This document shows, in pieces, positions 1-6,922 of a stretch of 8,850 nt of DNA (positions are counted from its first letter, which is position 1; every line of letters begins with the position of its first letter). Source of the stretch: CAZISM01 sp964541895 (lineage in GTDB: Bacteria > Zhuqueibacterota > Zhuqueibacteria > Residuimicrobiales > Residuimicrobiaceae). The position numbers and the translations under genes were made by a program. The DNA lies in NCBI GenBank assembly GCA_964541895.1, contig CAZISM010000177.1, positions 1-8,850 of the forward strand, given 5' to 3'. The notes below the pieces were generated by a model. It was not told where the DNA came from and ran no database searches. It was given only the letters and a program-made list of their open reading frames with translations.

Positions 1-458
1 ATACAGGCTACCGACAATATGCGCAGTCGCAACACACTTTTCATGGTTTTAAACGAATCGTTGGCCAATGCGTCCTGGACACAAACTGGAAGCCGGGTCT
101 CTTTCACTTTATTGATGATGGACCAGCTTACTTCAAAATCGGCCTGCGCAATATCATCCTGCTGCAGATGACGACCGATTTTGTGTACGATATCGCCGTT
201 TTCATTGAAAAGAAGCAACAAACACCGTTCGGCTGAGACCAGCTCAATGAGCCGGTCCAGCAGCGTGTCGATGATCTTGTCGATCTGCGTCTGTGAGGTG
301 ACTATTTTGCCGAATTCATATAAAAAGCGATAATGAAGGTAGGCATCGTATAGTTCCGCTTCTGTGCCTTCAAAAAGTTCGCTTTTTATCCGTCCTCGAT
401 GAAACGATTTTTCCGAATGGGCGCTTTTATAGTCGCTTAATGGATGCTCAATCATCAT
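1..458 (-). CDS. GAF-domain sensor/regulator, N-terminal part (3' end beyond window)
   Basis: Reading the minus strand from the ATG at 458 gives 152 uninterrupted codons that run off the left edge. The frame is closed upstream by a TAG at 504-506. Residues 1-35 are polar and unlike any domain I know. Residues 36-75 (LYDAYLHYRFLYEFGKIV and the following LLDRLIELV stretch) look like the amphipathic helix that precedes a GAF domain. From about 60 onward the pattern is GAF: AERCLLLLFNENGDIV, then SWSIINKVKETRLPVCVQDA, then SVLRLRILSVAC, matching the usual 'R..S.V..PL' strand. GAF domains bind small ligands or mediate dimerisation in cytoplasmic signalling proteins. The output domain lies outside the window, so it could be a sigma-54 activator, histidine kinase, PP2C-type phosphatase or cyclase. 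A purine-rich AGGGGAG sits just before the tandem ATG ATG (458 or 455); spacing favours the second. It is divergent from the dehydrogenase gene at 1079. Confidence 0.8.
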   Translation of the reverse strand, partial: MMIEHPLSDYKSAHSEKSFHRGRIKSELFEGTEAELYDAYLHYRFLYEFGKIVTSQTQIDKIIDTLLDRLIELVSAERCLLLLFNENGDIVHKIGRHLQQDDIAQADFEVSWSIINKVKETRLPVCVQDALANDSFKTMKSVLRLRILSVAC

Positions 459-570
459 GCTCCCCTGCCCGAACAATGCTAAGCGTAAGCCTTGCACAAG
501 ATGCTACAAATGAGATTGGATTACTCTCTCGTCTTGAGAGGATGTACCTCTGATGCCGAGCAGGGGATGC

Positions 571-582
571 CATTTCGAAATG
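571..582. repeat. 12-bp perfect palindrome CATTTCGAAATG
   Basis: CATTTCGAAATG equals its own reverse complement. It lies about 115 bp upstream of the minus-strand GAF gene start and is loosely framed by TACCTC (545-550) and GAGGTA (582-587). It could be a dimeric regulator site, but a single 12-bp palindrome may also occur by chance. Confidence 0.3.
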
Positions 583-659
583 AGGTAAAGCGCGGGTCGA
601 GTTGGTTTTGCCGCCAACCCGGTAATTCCAACGCCGTTGTCCGGCTTGTGGTGACTTGA

Positions 660-682
660 CGTTGAACCATGATCCTTCAACG
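660..682. promoter_or_regulatory. Candidate operator, copy 1
   Basis: A perfect 7-bp inverted repeat, CGTTGAA (660-666) and TTCAACG (676-682), surrounds a 9-bp spacer CCATGATCC. The minus strand of 664-678 reads GAAGGATCATGGTTC, identical over 15 bp to plus-strand 986-1000. The symmetric arms plus a conserved centre are what a dimeric regulator site would show. It lies roughly 200 bp upstream of the minus-strand GAF gene. No regulator family can be named from the motif. Confidence 0.45.
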
Positions 683-983
683 ACATCAAGGACGTGTGCT
701 TGCGAGCAATAGCTCAACCTCAGAGAACAAGCTGGTCGGTGTTTTGTGATTAAATCTTTAAATAACAACTATTTTGATAACTGGCCCGCAACCAGAGCAG
801 GAGAGAAGGAAGTAGAAGAAAGATACGAGATCCCCGAAATGCCGAATCACCGGGAGCCAGATTTATACTGCAAAATCGCTCACCATTGAAGTTCTCTTAC
901 ATTTGAATATAGGCAATTATTCTACTGCTGTCAATAACTATTTGGTTATCAAAGATAAATTTTTTACTTTTTCATGAAAGCCA

Positions 984-1002
984 TGGAAGGATCATGGTTC
1001 CA
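984..1002. promoter_or_regulatory. Candidate operator, copy 2
   Basis: TGGAA (984-988) and TTCCA (998-1002) form a 5-bp inverted repeat around GGATCATGG. The 15 bp at 986-1000 match copy 1 perfectly on the opposite strand. The site ends 76 bp before the dehydrogenase ATG at 1079, a position suited to control of that promoter. Confidence 0.45.
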
Positions 1003-1078
1003 GCCTGATCGGTTCAAAACCAATGAGGGCTCGCTGGACATAAAAAGCCAATGCATGGACTAAATCAACGGGTATTGT

Positions 1079-3680
1079 ATGCTAAACGGAACGTACCTCC
1101 AGCTCTACAAACGACTCAACAAAAACATTCCCTCGAGTCGACTGTTACATGATGATCTCTCGGTTCTCGCCTTTGGCACAGATGCCAGCTTTTACCGCCT
1201 GCTGCCGCAGTTGGTCGTCAAGGCAGAAACCGAAGCCGAGGTCATTCAGATTCTGCAAGAGTGCTCCACCCTGGAACTGGCCGTGACGTTTCGCGCGGCC
1301 GGCACCAGCCTGTCCGGGCAGGCTATTTCGGATTCGGTGCTGGTGCTGCTGGACCAGGGATGGAAAAAAATCGATATCCTGGACAATGGCCGCCAGATCA
1401 AATTGCAACCCGGAGTCGTGGGCAGCGTGGCCAACAAGGTTCTCCTGCCCTATGCCAAAAAAATCGGACCGGATCCCGCTTCTATCAACGCGGCCATGAT
1501 CGGCGGCATCGCCGCCAATAACGCCAGCGGTATGTGTTGCGGCACTGCGCAAAACAGCTATCGTACGCTGGCCGGCATGCGCCTGGTCCTGCACGACGGC
1601 ACGGTGCTGGATACGCTGGACAAAGGCTCGCTGGATCGATTCCGCCAGAGCCATGCCGGCTTGCTCAACCGGTTGTCTGCTCTGGCCGATAGAGTAAAAA
1701 GCAATCCGGGTCTGTCCCAGCGNNNNNNNNNNNNNNNNNNNNNNNNNNNNNNNNNNNNNNNNNNNNNNNNNNNNNNNNNNNNNNNNNNNNNNNNNNNNNN
1801 NNNNNNNNNNNNNNNNNNNNNNTCTGGACGAACAGGCGGCCGCCTTGCTGGTGGAGACACGCGGCGCCAGCCCCGAACTTTTGCAGCAAAATATTTCCGC
1901 GATTCAAACGGCCTTGTCACCGATTCCGACGGTTTTGCCGCTCGTGTTCACCACAGTAGCCAAAGAGTACACGCAGCTCTGGAACATCCGCAAAGGGCTG
2001 TTCCCCTCGGTAGGTGCGATGCGGGAAACCGGCACCACGGTGATCATCGAAGATGTGGCCTTTCCGGTGCCTCGCCTGGCGGAGGCGACTCTGGACCTGC
2101 AGAGCCTGTTCAATAAACACGGCTACAACGAGGCGATCATTTTTGGCCATGCGCTGGAAGGTAATCTGCATTTTGTCTTTAAACAGGATTTCAACCGCCC
2201 GGCCGAAGTGGAGCGGTATCGCCTGTTCATGGAAGATGTGACTAACATGGTTATCCAAAAATATGACGGCGCCTTGAAGGCGGAGCATGGCACCGGACGT
2301 AATATGGCGCCGTACGTTCCCTTTGAATGGGGCGCGGAAGCGTACGAACTCATGAAAGAGATCAAACAACTCCTCGACCCGAAACATCTGCTCAATCCCG
2401 GCGTCGTCATCAACAGCGATCCGCAAATACACTTGAAAAATTTAAAGCCTCTGCCGGAGGCGCATCCGCTGGTGGACAAGTGCATCGAATGCGGTTTTTG
2501 CGAGGTGCATTGTGTTTCCAATCATCTGACCCTGTCAGCCCGGCAGCGCATCGTTGCCTATCGGGAAATCCGGCGGCTGCAGCAGAGCGGTGAGGAGCCG
2601 CATCGTCTCGCCCAGCTGCGCGACAGTTTTCGTTATCACGGCAACGCCACCTGCGCCACCGATGGTTTGTGCGCCACCGGATGTCCGGTGAGCATCGATA
2701 CCGGTCAACTGATCAAAACTTTGCGTCATGATGGCGCTTCGCCGGTGGCGACCAGGATCGCCTCTTTGCTGGCCGCCAACATGAGCGAGGTGACCGCGAT
2801 GGCGCGGGCTGGTTTGAATACGGTCGATTTTTTCCACGCCCTGTTGGGCTTTAAAGCGATGTCGTTTATGGCCAGGTCCATTCGCACGGTGTCCAAAAAC
2901 AGCATCCCGCTCTGGACCCGTTTTATGCCCATGGGGGGCAGGAAAATTTCAGCCGCTGCGGCATCCGGTAACGTCGCCCGGCAGATGGTGTATTTTCCGT
3001 CATGCATCACGCGCTCCATGGGCAACACCAGAAACGACGGGGAGGCGCAGGCGCTCACGGAAAAGACCGCTCATCTCATCCGAAAGGCGGGGTATGAGAT
3101 TATATATCCCGAACGGATCGACGATTTATGCTGCGGCATGGCTTTTGCCAGCAAGGGATTTAAGGAAGCCGGTGACGCCAAGGCCAAAGAGCTGGAGAAA
3201 GCGCTGATGAAAGCCAGCCGCAACGGCGAGCTGCCCATCCTCTGCGATATGAGTCCGTGCCTGTACCGGATGAAAGAGACGCTGGACAAGTCGTTAACGT
3301 TGTACGAACCCATTGAATTTACCCTGACGTTTCTGGCGCCACATCTGAAATTTCACAAAGTCGCAGAGAAGGTGGCCGTCCATCCCGTCTGCAGTGCCAA
3401 AAAAATGGGATTGGAAGATCCCCTGATACGGTTGGCCGGCATGTGCGTCGAGGAGGTAATTGTTCCGGACGGCAACTGCTGCGGGTTTGCCGGCGATCGT
3501 GGTTTTACATTTCCGGAATTGAATGCGCATGGTTTGCGAAGACTGCGCGAACAGTTGCCCAAAGAGTGCCATGAAGGCTATTCCACCAGTAGAACCTGCG
3601 AGATCGGTTTGTCGTATCACAGCGGCATTCATTACAAATCCATTCTGTATCTCGTGGATCGGTGCACGGTGGCAAAATAG
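1079..3680 (+). CDS. FAD- and Fe-S-binding oxidoreductase, probable D-lactate dehydrogenase (interrupted by assembly gap)
   Basis: It likely oxidises D-lactate (or a similar D-2-hydroxyacid) to pyruvate, passing electrons through FAD and Fe-S clusters to the respiratory chain, at the cytoplasmic face; no signal peptide is seen. Residues 1-214 before the gap carry the FAD-binding part: RAAGTSLSGQ at 72-81 and PDPASINAAMIGGIAANN from 131. After the gap the frame resumes at 1824 (LDEQAAALLVETRG) for 618 residues. These contain the FAD-oxidase C-terminal domain (GHALEGNLHF, KAEHGTGRNMAP), a CxxCxxCxxxC cluster motif (Cys codons 2481, 2490, 2499, 2511), a second Cys set with C-P (2652, 2670, 2682), and two CCG heterodisulfide-reductase-type segments (CCG at 3129 and 3477). 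The visible 832 residues fall about 100-120 short of the usual 930-950. Missing is the segment that normally holds the 'GSEGTLG' region. The start at 1079 gives the usual N-terminus (FGTDASFYR) despite a poor ribosome site. E. coli YdiJ-type D-2-hydroxyglutarate dehydrogenase is a more distant alternative. Confidence 0.88.
1723..1822. other. Assembly gap (100 Ns)
   Basis: Exactly 100 undetermined bases, the conventional placeholder for a scaffold gap of unknown length. The reading frame is phase 2 before it and phase 0 after it (position modulo 3). That is explained by the arbitrary gap length rather than by a real frameshift. From the protein family I expect roughly 300-360 bp of true sequence here. 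Confidence 0.95.
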
Positions 3681-3747
3681 TGCGATGGGGTTCTCTGGTT
3701 GCCGTTAACGGGTTTTCTCTTACGGCTGTGGAGGTTGAGGCGTTCGG

Positions 3748-3830
3748 CCGTCGCTACGCGACGGGCCTTTTGGGGGATCTAAACCAGGCGTTGAAACGCC
3801 TGGCTACCTTCGTACGGTCGCTACGCGACC
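3748..3830 (-). repeat. REP/BIME-like triple hairpin element
   Basis: Three hairpins lie in 83 bp. The first is CCGTCGC-TAC-GCGACGG (3748-3764). The centre is CCAGGCGTT-GA-AACGCCTGG (3784-3803), a 9-bp stem. The third is GGTCGC-TAC-GCGACC (3816-3830). The outer two share the 13-mer GTCGCTACGCGAC (3750-3762 and 3817-3829). On the minus strand the central palindrome is directly preceded by GTAG (complement of 3804-3807), which is the head-plus-palindrome form known for REP sequences mobilised by RAYT transposases. No RAYT gene is visible. The first hairpin, followed by CCTTTT, could also help terminate the dehydrogenase transcript. Confidence 0.5.
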
Positions 3831-3835
3831 TGTGC

Positions 3836-3847
3836 TTTGTCGACAAA
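3836..3847. repeat. 12-bp perfect palindrome TTTGTCGACAAA
   Basis: TTTGTCGACAAA is self-complementary and sits six bases after the triple-hairpin element. It may be part of the same repeat unit or a separate protein-binding site. Nothing else supports a specific role. Confidence 0.35.
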
Positions 3848-3907
3848 CAAAGATTCGTGAAACTGCGGCATTAGTTTTGTGCAGAGAGCCGAATCCCCCA
3901 CTGTATC

Positions 3908-3958
3908 TCGGGCTAAAGCCCGATCCATGGTTCCGCCCGGGGAAAGATTCCGCGGGCG
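3908..3958. repeat. Pair of adjacent hairpins
   Basis: TCGGGCT-AA-AGCCCGA (3908-3923) is a perfect 7-bp stem with a 2-nt turn. Ten bases later, CGCCCG (3934-3939) pairs with CGGGCG (3953-3958), and inside it GGAA (3941-3944) pairs with TTCC (3948-3951) around AGA, with a single G-G mismatch between the two stems. GGGCTAAAGCCC-type palindromes are common small repeats in several uncultured bacterial genomes (recalled, not checked). There is no U-tract, so simple termination is unlikely. Confidence 0.45.
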
Positions 3959-4105
3959 AGCAAGCGTACGGTCGCAATGCAACCTGCATGGTTCTGTCAA
4001 AAATCAATTCGTAAAGGGCGAATCTTGCCAAAGTCGCCGCTGGGAAGCGCCTCCTGCGATGTTTTTTCAGTATGGATTGCGTTGAGCGATTGGTGCGCAA
4101 AGGCC

Positions 4106-4128
4106 GGCCGAAGCGAGACACTTCGGCC
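4106..4128. repeat. 8-bp stem hairpin upstream of the GH3 gene
   Basis: GGCCGAAG (4106-4113) and CTTCGGCC (4121-4128) pair across a 7-nt loop CGAGACA. It ends 66 bp before the GH3 start codon. It could be a leader RNA structure, an end of the repeat-rich region, or an operator. It lacks the T-run of an intrinsic terminator. Confidence 0.4.
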
Positions 4129-4184
4129 ACAATGATTGCTGCATTCTGGCCTAAAATCGGGAATGTAGCAAATAACGTCAAATC

Positions 4185-4188
4185 AGGG
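4185..4188 (+). promoter_or_regulatory. Ribosome binding site deciding the GH3 start
   Basis: AGGG six bases before the ATG at 4195 is a good Shine-Dalgarno at normal spacing. The same frame is open back to an ATG at 4072, but those 41 extra codons encode a charged stretch across the 4106-4128 hairpin and would bury the signal peptide. That makes 4195 the start. Confidence 0.6.
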
Positions 4189-4194
4189 TCACTT

Positions 4195-6816
4195 ATGAAA
4201 ACACAAGCTTTACTACGCCGCACAAAAATCTATGCAACGGTCTTTGTGATTCTTATTTTCAATTTTTTATCTGCGGCTGCACAACCTGCCGGCGAAAAAC
4301 CGTTGTATCAGGACATTACCAAATCGTTCGAGGAGCGCACCCGCGATCTGTTGCGGCGCATGACTCTGCAAGAAAAACTGTCGCAGATGATGAGCCGAAC
4401 GCCGGCTGCCATCGACCGGCTGGGCATCCCTCCCTATAATTGGAGCGGCGAACCCGGACATGCGGTCATGGCGAAAAACGGCGTCGCCACCATTTTCCCG
4501 CAGGCCATTGCCCAGGCGGCGACCTGGGATTATGATCTGATTCTGCAGGTCGGCGTGGCTATCTCTGATGAAGCCCGCGCCCGCTTTCATGCCGGACTAG
4601 CCCGCGCCGGCGTGACCTTTTGGAGTCCGGTGGTGGAACTGGCTCGCGATCCGCGCTGGGGCCGAACGCAGGAATGCTATGGCGAAGATCCCTATTTGAC
4701 CTCACAGCTGAGCATGGCGCTGGTGAGGGGATTGCAGGGTGATCATCCCCGTTACCTCAAAGCCATTGCCGCGCCCAAGCACTATGTGGCGAACAATGAA
4801 GAGTGGCGCCGCCATTCCGGCTCGTCAGAAGTGGATGAACAGCTGTTGCGGGAGTATTATCTGGCTCCCTATAAAGTGCTCATCGAGCAGGCCAAAGCTC
4901 AGTCCATTATGGCCGCCTATAACGCCCTGAACGGCGTGCCCTGCGCCTGCAACAAAACGCTTCTCACTGATATCCTGCGCGGTGAATGGGGCTTTGAAGG
5001 CAGCGTGGTGTCCGACTGCAACGGCATCAACGACATTTACCAAAACCACCACTATGCCGCCACGGTGGAAGAGTCGATTGCGCTGGCGGTCAACGCCGGC
5101 CTGGACATGGAGTGCGGTGATCTGTTCAAGGTGTATCTGGCCAGGACCGTTGCAGCGGGACTCATCAGTGAGGCGACCATTGATCAGGCGGTCTATCGTC
5201 TGCTGCTGTCGCGTTTTCGATTGGGACTGTACGACCCGCCGGAGATGGTGCCCTATACCAAAATCCCCATGTCAGTGGTGGATAGCAAAGAGCACAGAGA
5301 CCTGGCGCGTCAGGCGGCACGCAAAGCCATTGTGTTGCTCAAGAACGAGAACAGTCTGCTGCCCTTTGACAGCAACGTCTCCTCCATCGCCGTGATCGGT
5401 CCCAATGCCAATGTATGCGAACTGGGCGCCTATACCGGCGCCTATTCCAAAGCTGTTGCGCCGCTGGAAGGCCTTCAGAACCGGCTGGGCAAGGAAAAAG
5501 TGTGGTATGAAAAAGGGTGCGAGATAAAAATGATACCGCCCGTCGTCGCCTCTGCCCAACTGCTGCCGCCGGATGGCAAAGCCGGCGAACATGGATTGAA
5601 AGGTGAATATTTCAATAACACCACCTTGTCCGGCAAACCTGTGCTGGTGCGGATCGATCCGACTCTGGATTTTGATTGGGGCCGGGGCTCGCCCGACCCG
5701 GCGGTGCACGTCGATACCTTTTCTGTGCGCTGGACCGGTCAATTCATCGCTCCGAGCACGGGGGATTATTATTTCGGCGCCGTGTTCGATGATGCGGTGC
5801 GGCTGTTTTTCGACGGCCAGGTGCTGATCAACAAGCCCAACAACAGAAACAGCACGTCAGAGATCAAGCGCCTCACCCTGCAGGCGGGGCGGTCGTACGA
5901 CCTGCGCATCGAATTCTGTGAACACTGGTACAAGTCAAAAATGCAGCTGTGCGCCGCACCGGTCAATCCGGCGCAGTTCCAGCCGGCCGTGGAGGCGGCG
6001 AAAAAAGCCGCTGTGGCTGTCGTCGTCCTCGGCACCGACGCCGGCGTGGAAGCGGAGGGCGTCGATCGTTCGGATCTCGACCTGCCCGGAGTTCAAGAAG
6101 AATTATTAAAAGCGGTCTATCAGGCCAATCCGAAAACGGTGCTGGTTCTGCAGAACGGCAGCGCGCTGTCGATCAATTGGGCGAAGGAGAACATCCCGGC
6201 CATTCTTACCGCCTGGTATCCCGGTGAAGAGGGCGGTAATGCCATCGCCGATGTGATCTTGGGCGATTATAATCCCGCCGGCCGTCTGCCGCTGACGTTT
6301 TACAAATCCGTGCAGCAGCTGCCGCCGATGGACGATTATGATATTCGTCGCGGCCGCACCTATATGGCGGAAATCCGCAAGGCCGGCAGTTATGTATCTG
6401 AAAAGGACGAGCCGTTGTATCCGTTCGGCTATGGCTTGAGCTATACCCGGTTCAAATACAGCAATCTGCAGATCTCTCCCAAATCGGTCGACAGCAAAGG
6501 CCGGATCCAGGTGAGCGTCACCGTAAAGAATGTCGGCAGCCGCAGCGGGGAAGAGGTAGTCCAGCTTTATATTCGCGATGTGCAAGCCAGCGTCCCCAGG
6601 CCCATCATGGAATTAAAGGGCTTTAAGCGGGTTGCATTGAATCCGCAGGAGAGCCGAACGATCACAATGACGGTGCCGGCGAACGATCTGGCCTATTGGG
6701 ATGTACAGAAAAAAGCCTTTGTGGTTGAGCCGGGTTGGTTCGAGGTGAGGGTGGGCGCCTCTTCATCGGACATTAGAACACAGGGCCGGTTTGAAATAAT
6801 CGGCGATTTTAATTAG
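4195..6816 (+). CDS. Secreted family 3 glycoside hydrolase with PA14 domain (beta-glucosidase/beta-xylosidase)
   Basis: An 873-residue exo-acting enzyme that releases terminal beta-linked glucose or xylose from oligosaccharides in the periplasm or outside the cell. Residues 1-29 are a signal peptide: basic KTQALLRRTK, hydrophobic IYATVFVILIFNFL, then SAAA before QP as a likely cleavage site. The GH3 N-terminal barrel shows DPRWGR (152-157), YGEDPYL, KH at 195-196, and VVSDCNGI with the expected nucleophile Asp274. A PA14 domain (about 466-585: GLKGEYFNN, WTGQFIAPSTGDYYFG, DDAVRLFFDG) is inserted in the GH3 C-terminal domain. After it, VEAEGVDR (Glu619/Glu621) is the likely general-acid segment, as in plant-type xylosidases. 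YPFGYGLSYTRF starts near 742 and is followed by a fibronectin-III-like domain to the end. Length and architecture are normal for the subgroup. Motifs lean to the BXL/plant-type group, but glucose versus xylose cannot be decided by eye. The next gene is co-directional. Confidence 0.93.
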   Translation: MKTQALLRRTKIYATVFVILIFNFLSAAAQPAGEKPLYQDITKSFEERTRDLLRRMTLQEKLSQMMSRTPAAIDRLGIPPYNWSGEPGHAVMAKNGVATIFPQAIAQAATWDYDLILQVGVAISDEARARFHAGLARAGVTFWSPVVELARDPRWGRTQECYGEDPYLTSQLSMALVRGLQGDHPRYLKAIAAPKHYVANNEEWRRHSGSSEVDEQLLREYYLAPYKVLIEQAKAQSIMAAYNALNGVPCACNKTLLTDILRGEWGFEGSVVSDCNGINDIYQNHHYAATVEESIALAVNAGLDMECGDLFKVYLARTVAAGLISEATIDQAVYRLLLSRFRLGLYDPPEMVPYTKIPMSVVDSKEHRDLARQAARKAIVLLKNENSLLPFDSNVSSIAVIGPNANVCELGAYTGAYSKAVAPLEGLQNRLGKEKVWYEKGCEIKMIPPVVASAQLLPPDGKAGEHGLKGEYFNNTTLSGKPVLVRIDPTLDFDWGRGSPDPAVHVDTFSVRWTGQFIAPSTGDYYFGAVFDDAVRLFFDGQVLINKPNNRNSTSEIKRLTLQAGRSYDLRIEFCEHWYKSKMQLCAAPVNPAQFQPAVEAAKKAAVAVVVLGTDAGVEAEGVDRSDLDLPGVQEELLKAVYQANPKTVLVLQNGSALSINWAKENIPAILTAWYPGEEGGNAIADVILGDYNPAGRLPLTFYKSVQQLPPMDDYDIRRGRTYMAEIRKAGSYVSEKDEPLYPFGYGLSYTRFKYSNLQISPKSVDSKGRIQVSVTVKNVGSRSGEEVVQLYIRDVQASVPRPIMELKGFKRVALNPQESRTITMTVPANDLAYWDVQKKAFVVEPGWFEVRVGASSSDIRTQGRFEIIGDFN

Positions 6817-6912
6817 GAATTTTTTCAATCCGGATGATCCAGAAATGAAACACCAACACTCAAATGACGGCAGACTATTTTTTTGCAAAACAATAAGCGG
6901 CAAACAACACAT

Positions 6913-6915
6913 AGG
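6913..6915 (+). promoter_or_regulatory. Ribosome binding site for the beta-helix lipoprotein gene
   Basis: AGG seven bases before the ATG at 6923 supports that start. An in-frame ATG also exists at 6845 with a poorer GGA-containing upstream region. Starting there would put 26 polar residues in front of the export signal. The 106-bp spacer from the GH3 stop has T-runs (6821-6825 and nearby) but no stem beside them, so I see no terminator and co-transcription is plausible. Confidence 0.5.
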
Positions 6916-6922
6916 TCAGACC

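Larger units (their letters stand above)
459..1078. promoter_or_regulatory. Divergent intergenic/regulatory region
   Basis: About 620 bp separate two divergently transcribed genes. Open frames here (for example minus 448-768) give low-complexity, Arg/Ser-rich products without family features and are not credible genes. The right third is AT-rich, as expected for promoter DNA. Weak sigma-70-like pairs can be found for the plus gene, such as TTGAAG at 886-891 with TATAGG at 908-913, or TTGGTT at 943-948 with TACTTT at 965-970. Neither is strong enough to call. The region contains two related palindromes on opposite strands (660-682 and 984-1002). It also has an AT-rich repeated module: AACTATTT at 767-774 and 936-943, and TTTGATAAC at 773-781 with its complement GTTATCAAA at 945-953. 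No clear Shine-Dalgarno precedes the ATG at 1079. Confidence 0.6.
3681..4194. other. Gene-free, hairpin-rich intergenic region
   Basis: No credible gene lies in these 514 bp. Short open frames on both strands follow the repeated hairpins and have no family features. At least six inverted repeats occur: 3748-3764, 3784-3803, 3816-3830, 3836-3847, 3908-3923 with 3934-3958, and 4106-4128. An 11-bp direct repeat CGTACGGTCGC occurs at 3811-3821 and 3965-3975. The density suggests one or more interspersed repeat elements lying between the lactate module and the glycan module. The last ~65 bp should hold the leader of the downstream hydrolase gene, but no promoter is clear. Confidence 0.6.

Noticed and set aside
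448..768. 106-codon minus-strand open frame upstream of the GAF gene
   Set aside because: It overlaps the GAF gene start in another frame, has no plausible domain, and covers the candidate operator.
1823..2116. Continuation of the 1079 frame beyond the N gap
   Set aside because: The phase after an unknown-length gap is meaningless. The residues after the gap in that frame are nonsense, whereas the 1824 frame gives clear dehydrogenase sequence.
3748..3772. Intrinsic terminator of the dehydrogenase gene
   Set aside because: The stem is good, but the T-run is only four bases and is followed by G's. The same stem recurs at 3816-3830, so a repeat unit explains it better.
3923..3933. ATCCATGGTTCC similarity to the operator core
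   Set aside because: Only about 10 bp match, without the inverted arms, inside the hairpin block. This is compatible with chance.
3740..4000. CRISPR array
   Set aside because: The repeated units are short palindromes at irregular spacing without uniform spacers, and no cas gene is present.
4072..4194. N-terminal extension of the GH3 protein
   Set aside because: The 41 extra residues are not family-like and would bury the signal peptide. ATG 4195 has a good ribosome site.
3804..4223. 139-codon minus-strand open frame across the hairpin block
   Set aside because: It runs through the palindromes and overlaps the GH3 signal peptide codons. Its product is Arg/Ser/Phe-rich with no domain. It probably reflects repeat composition.
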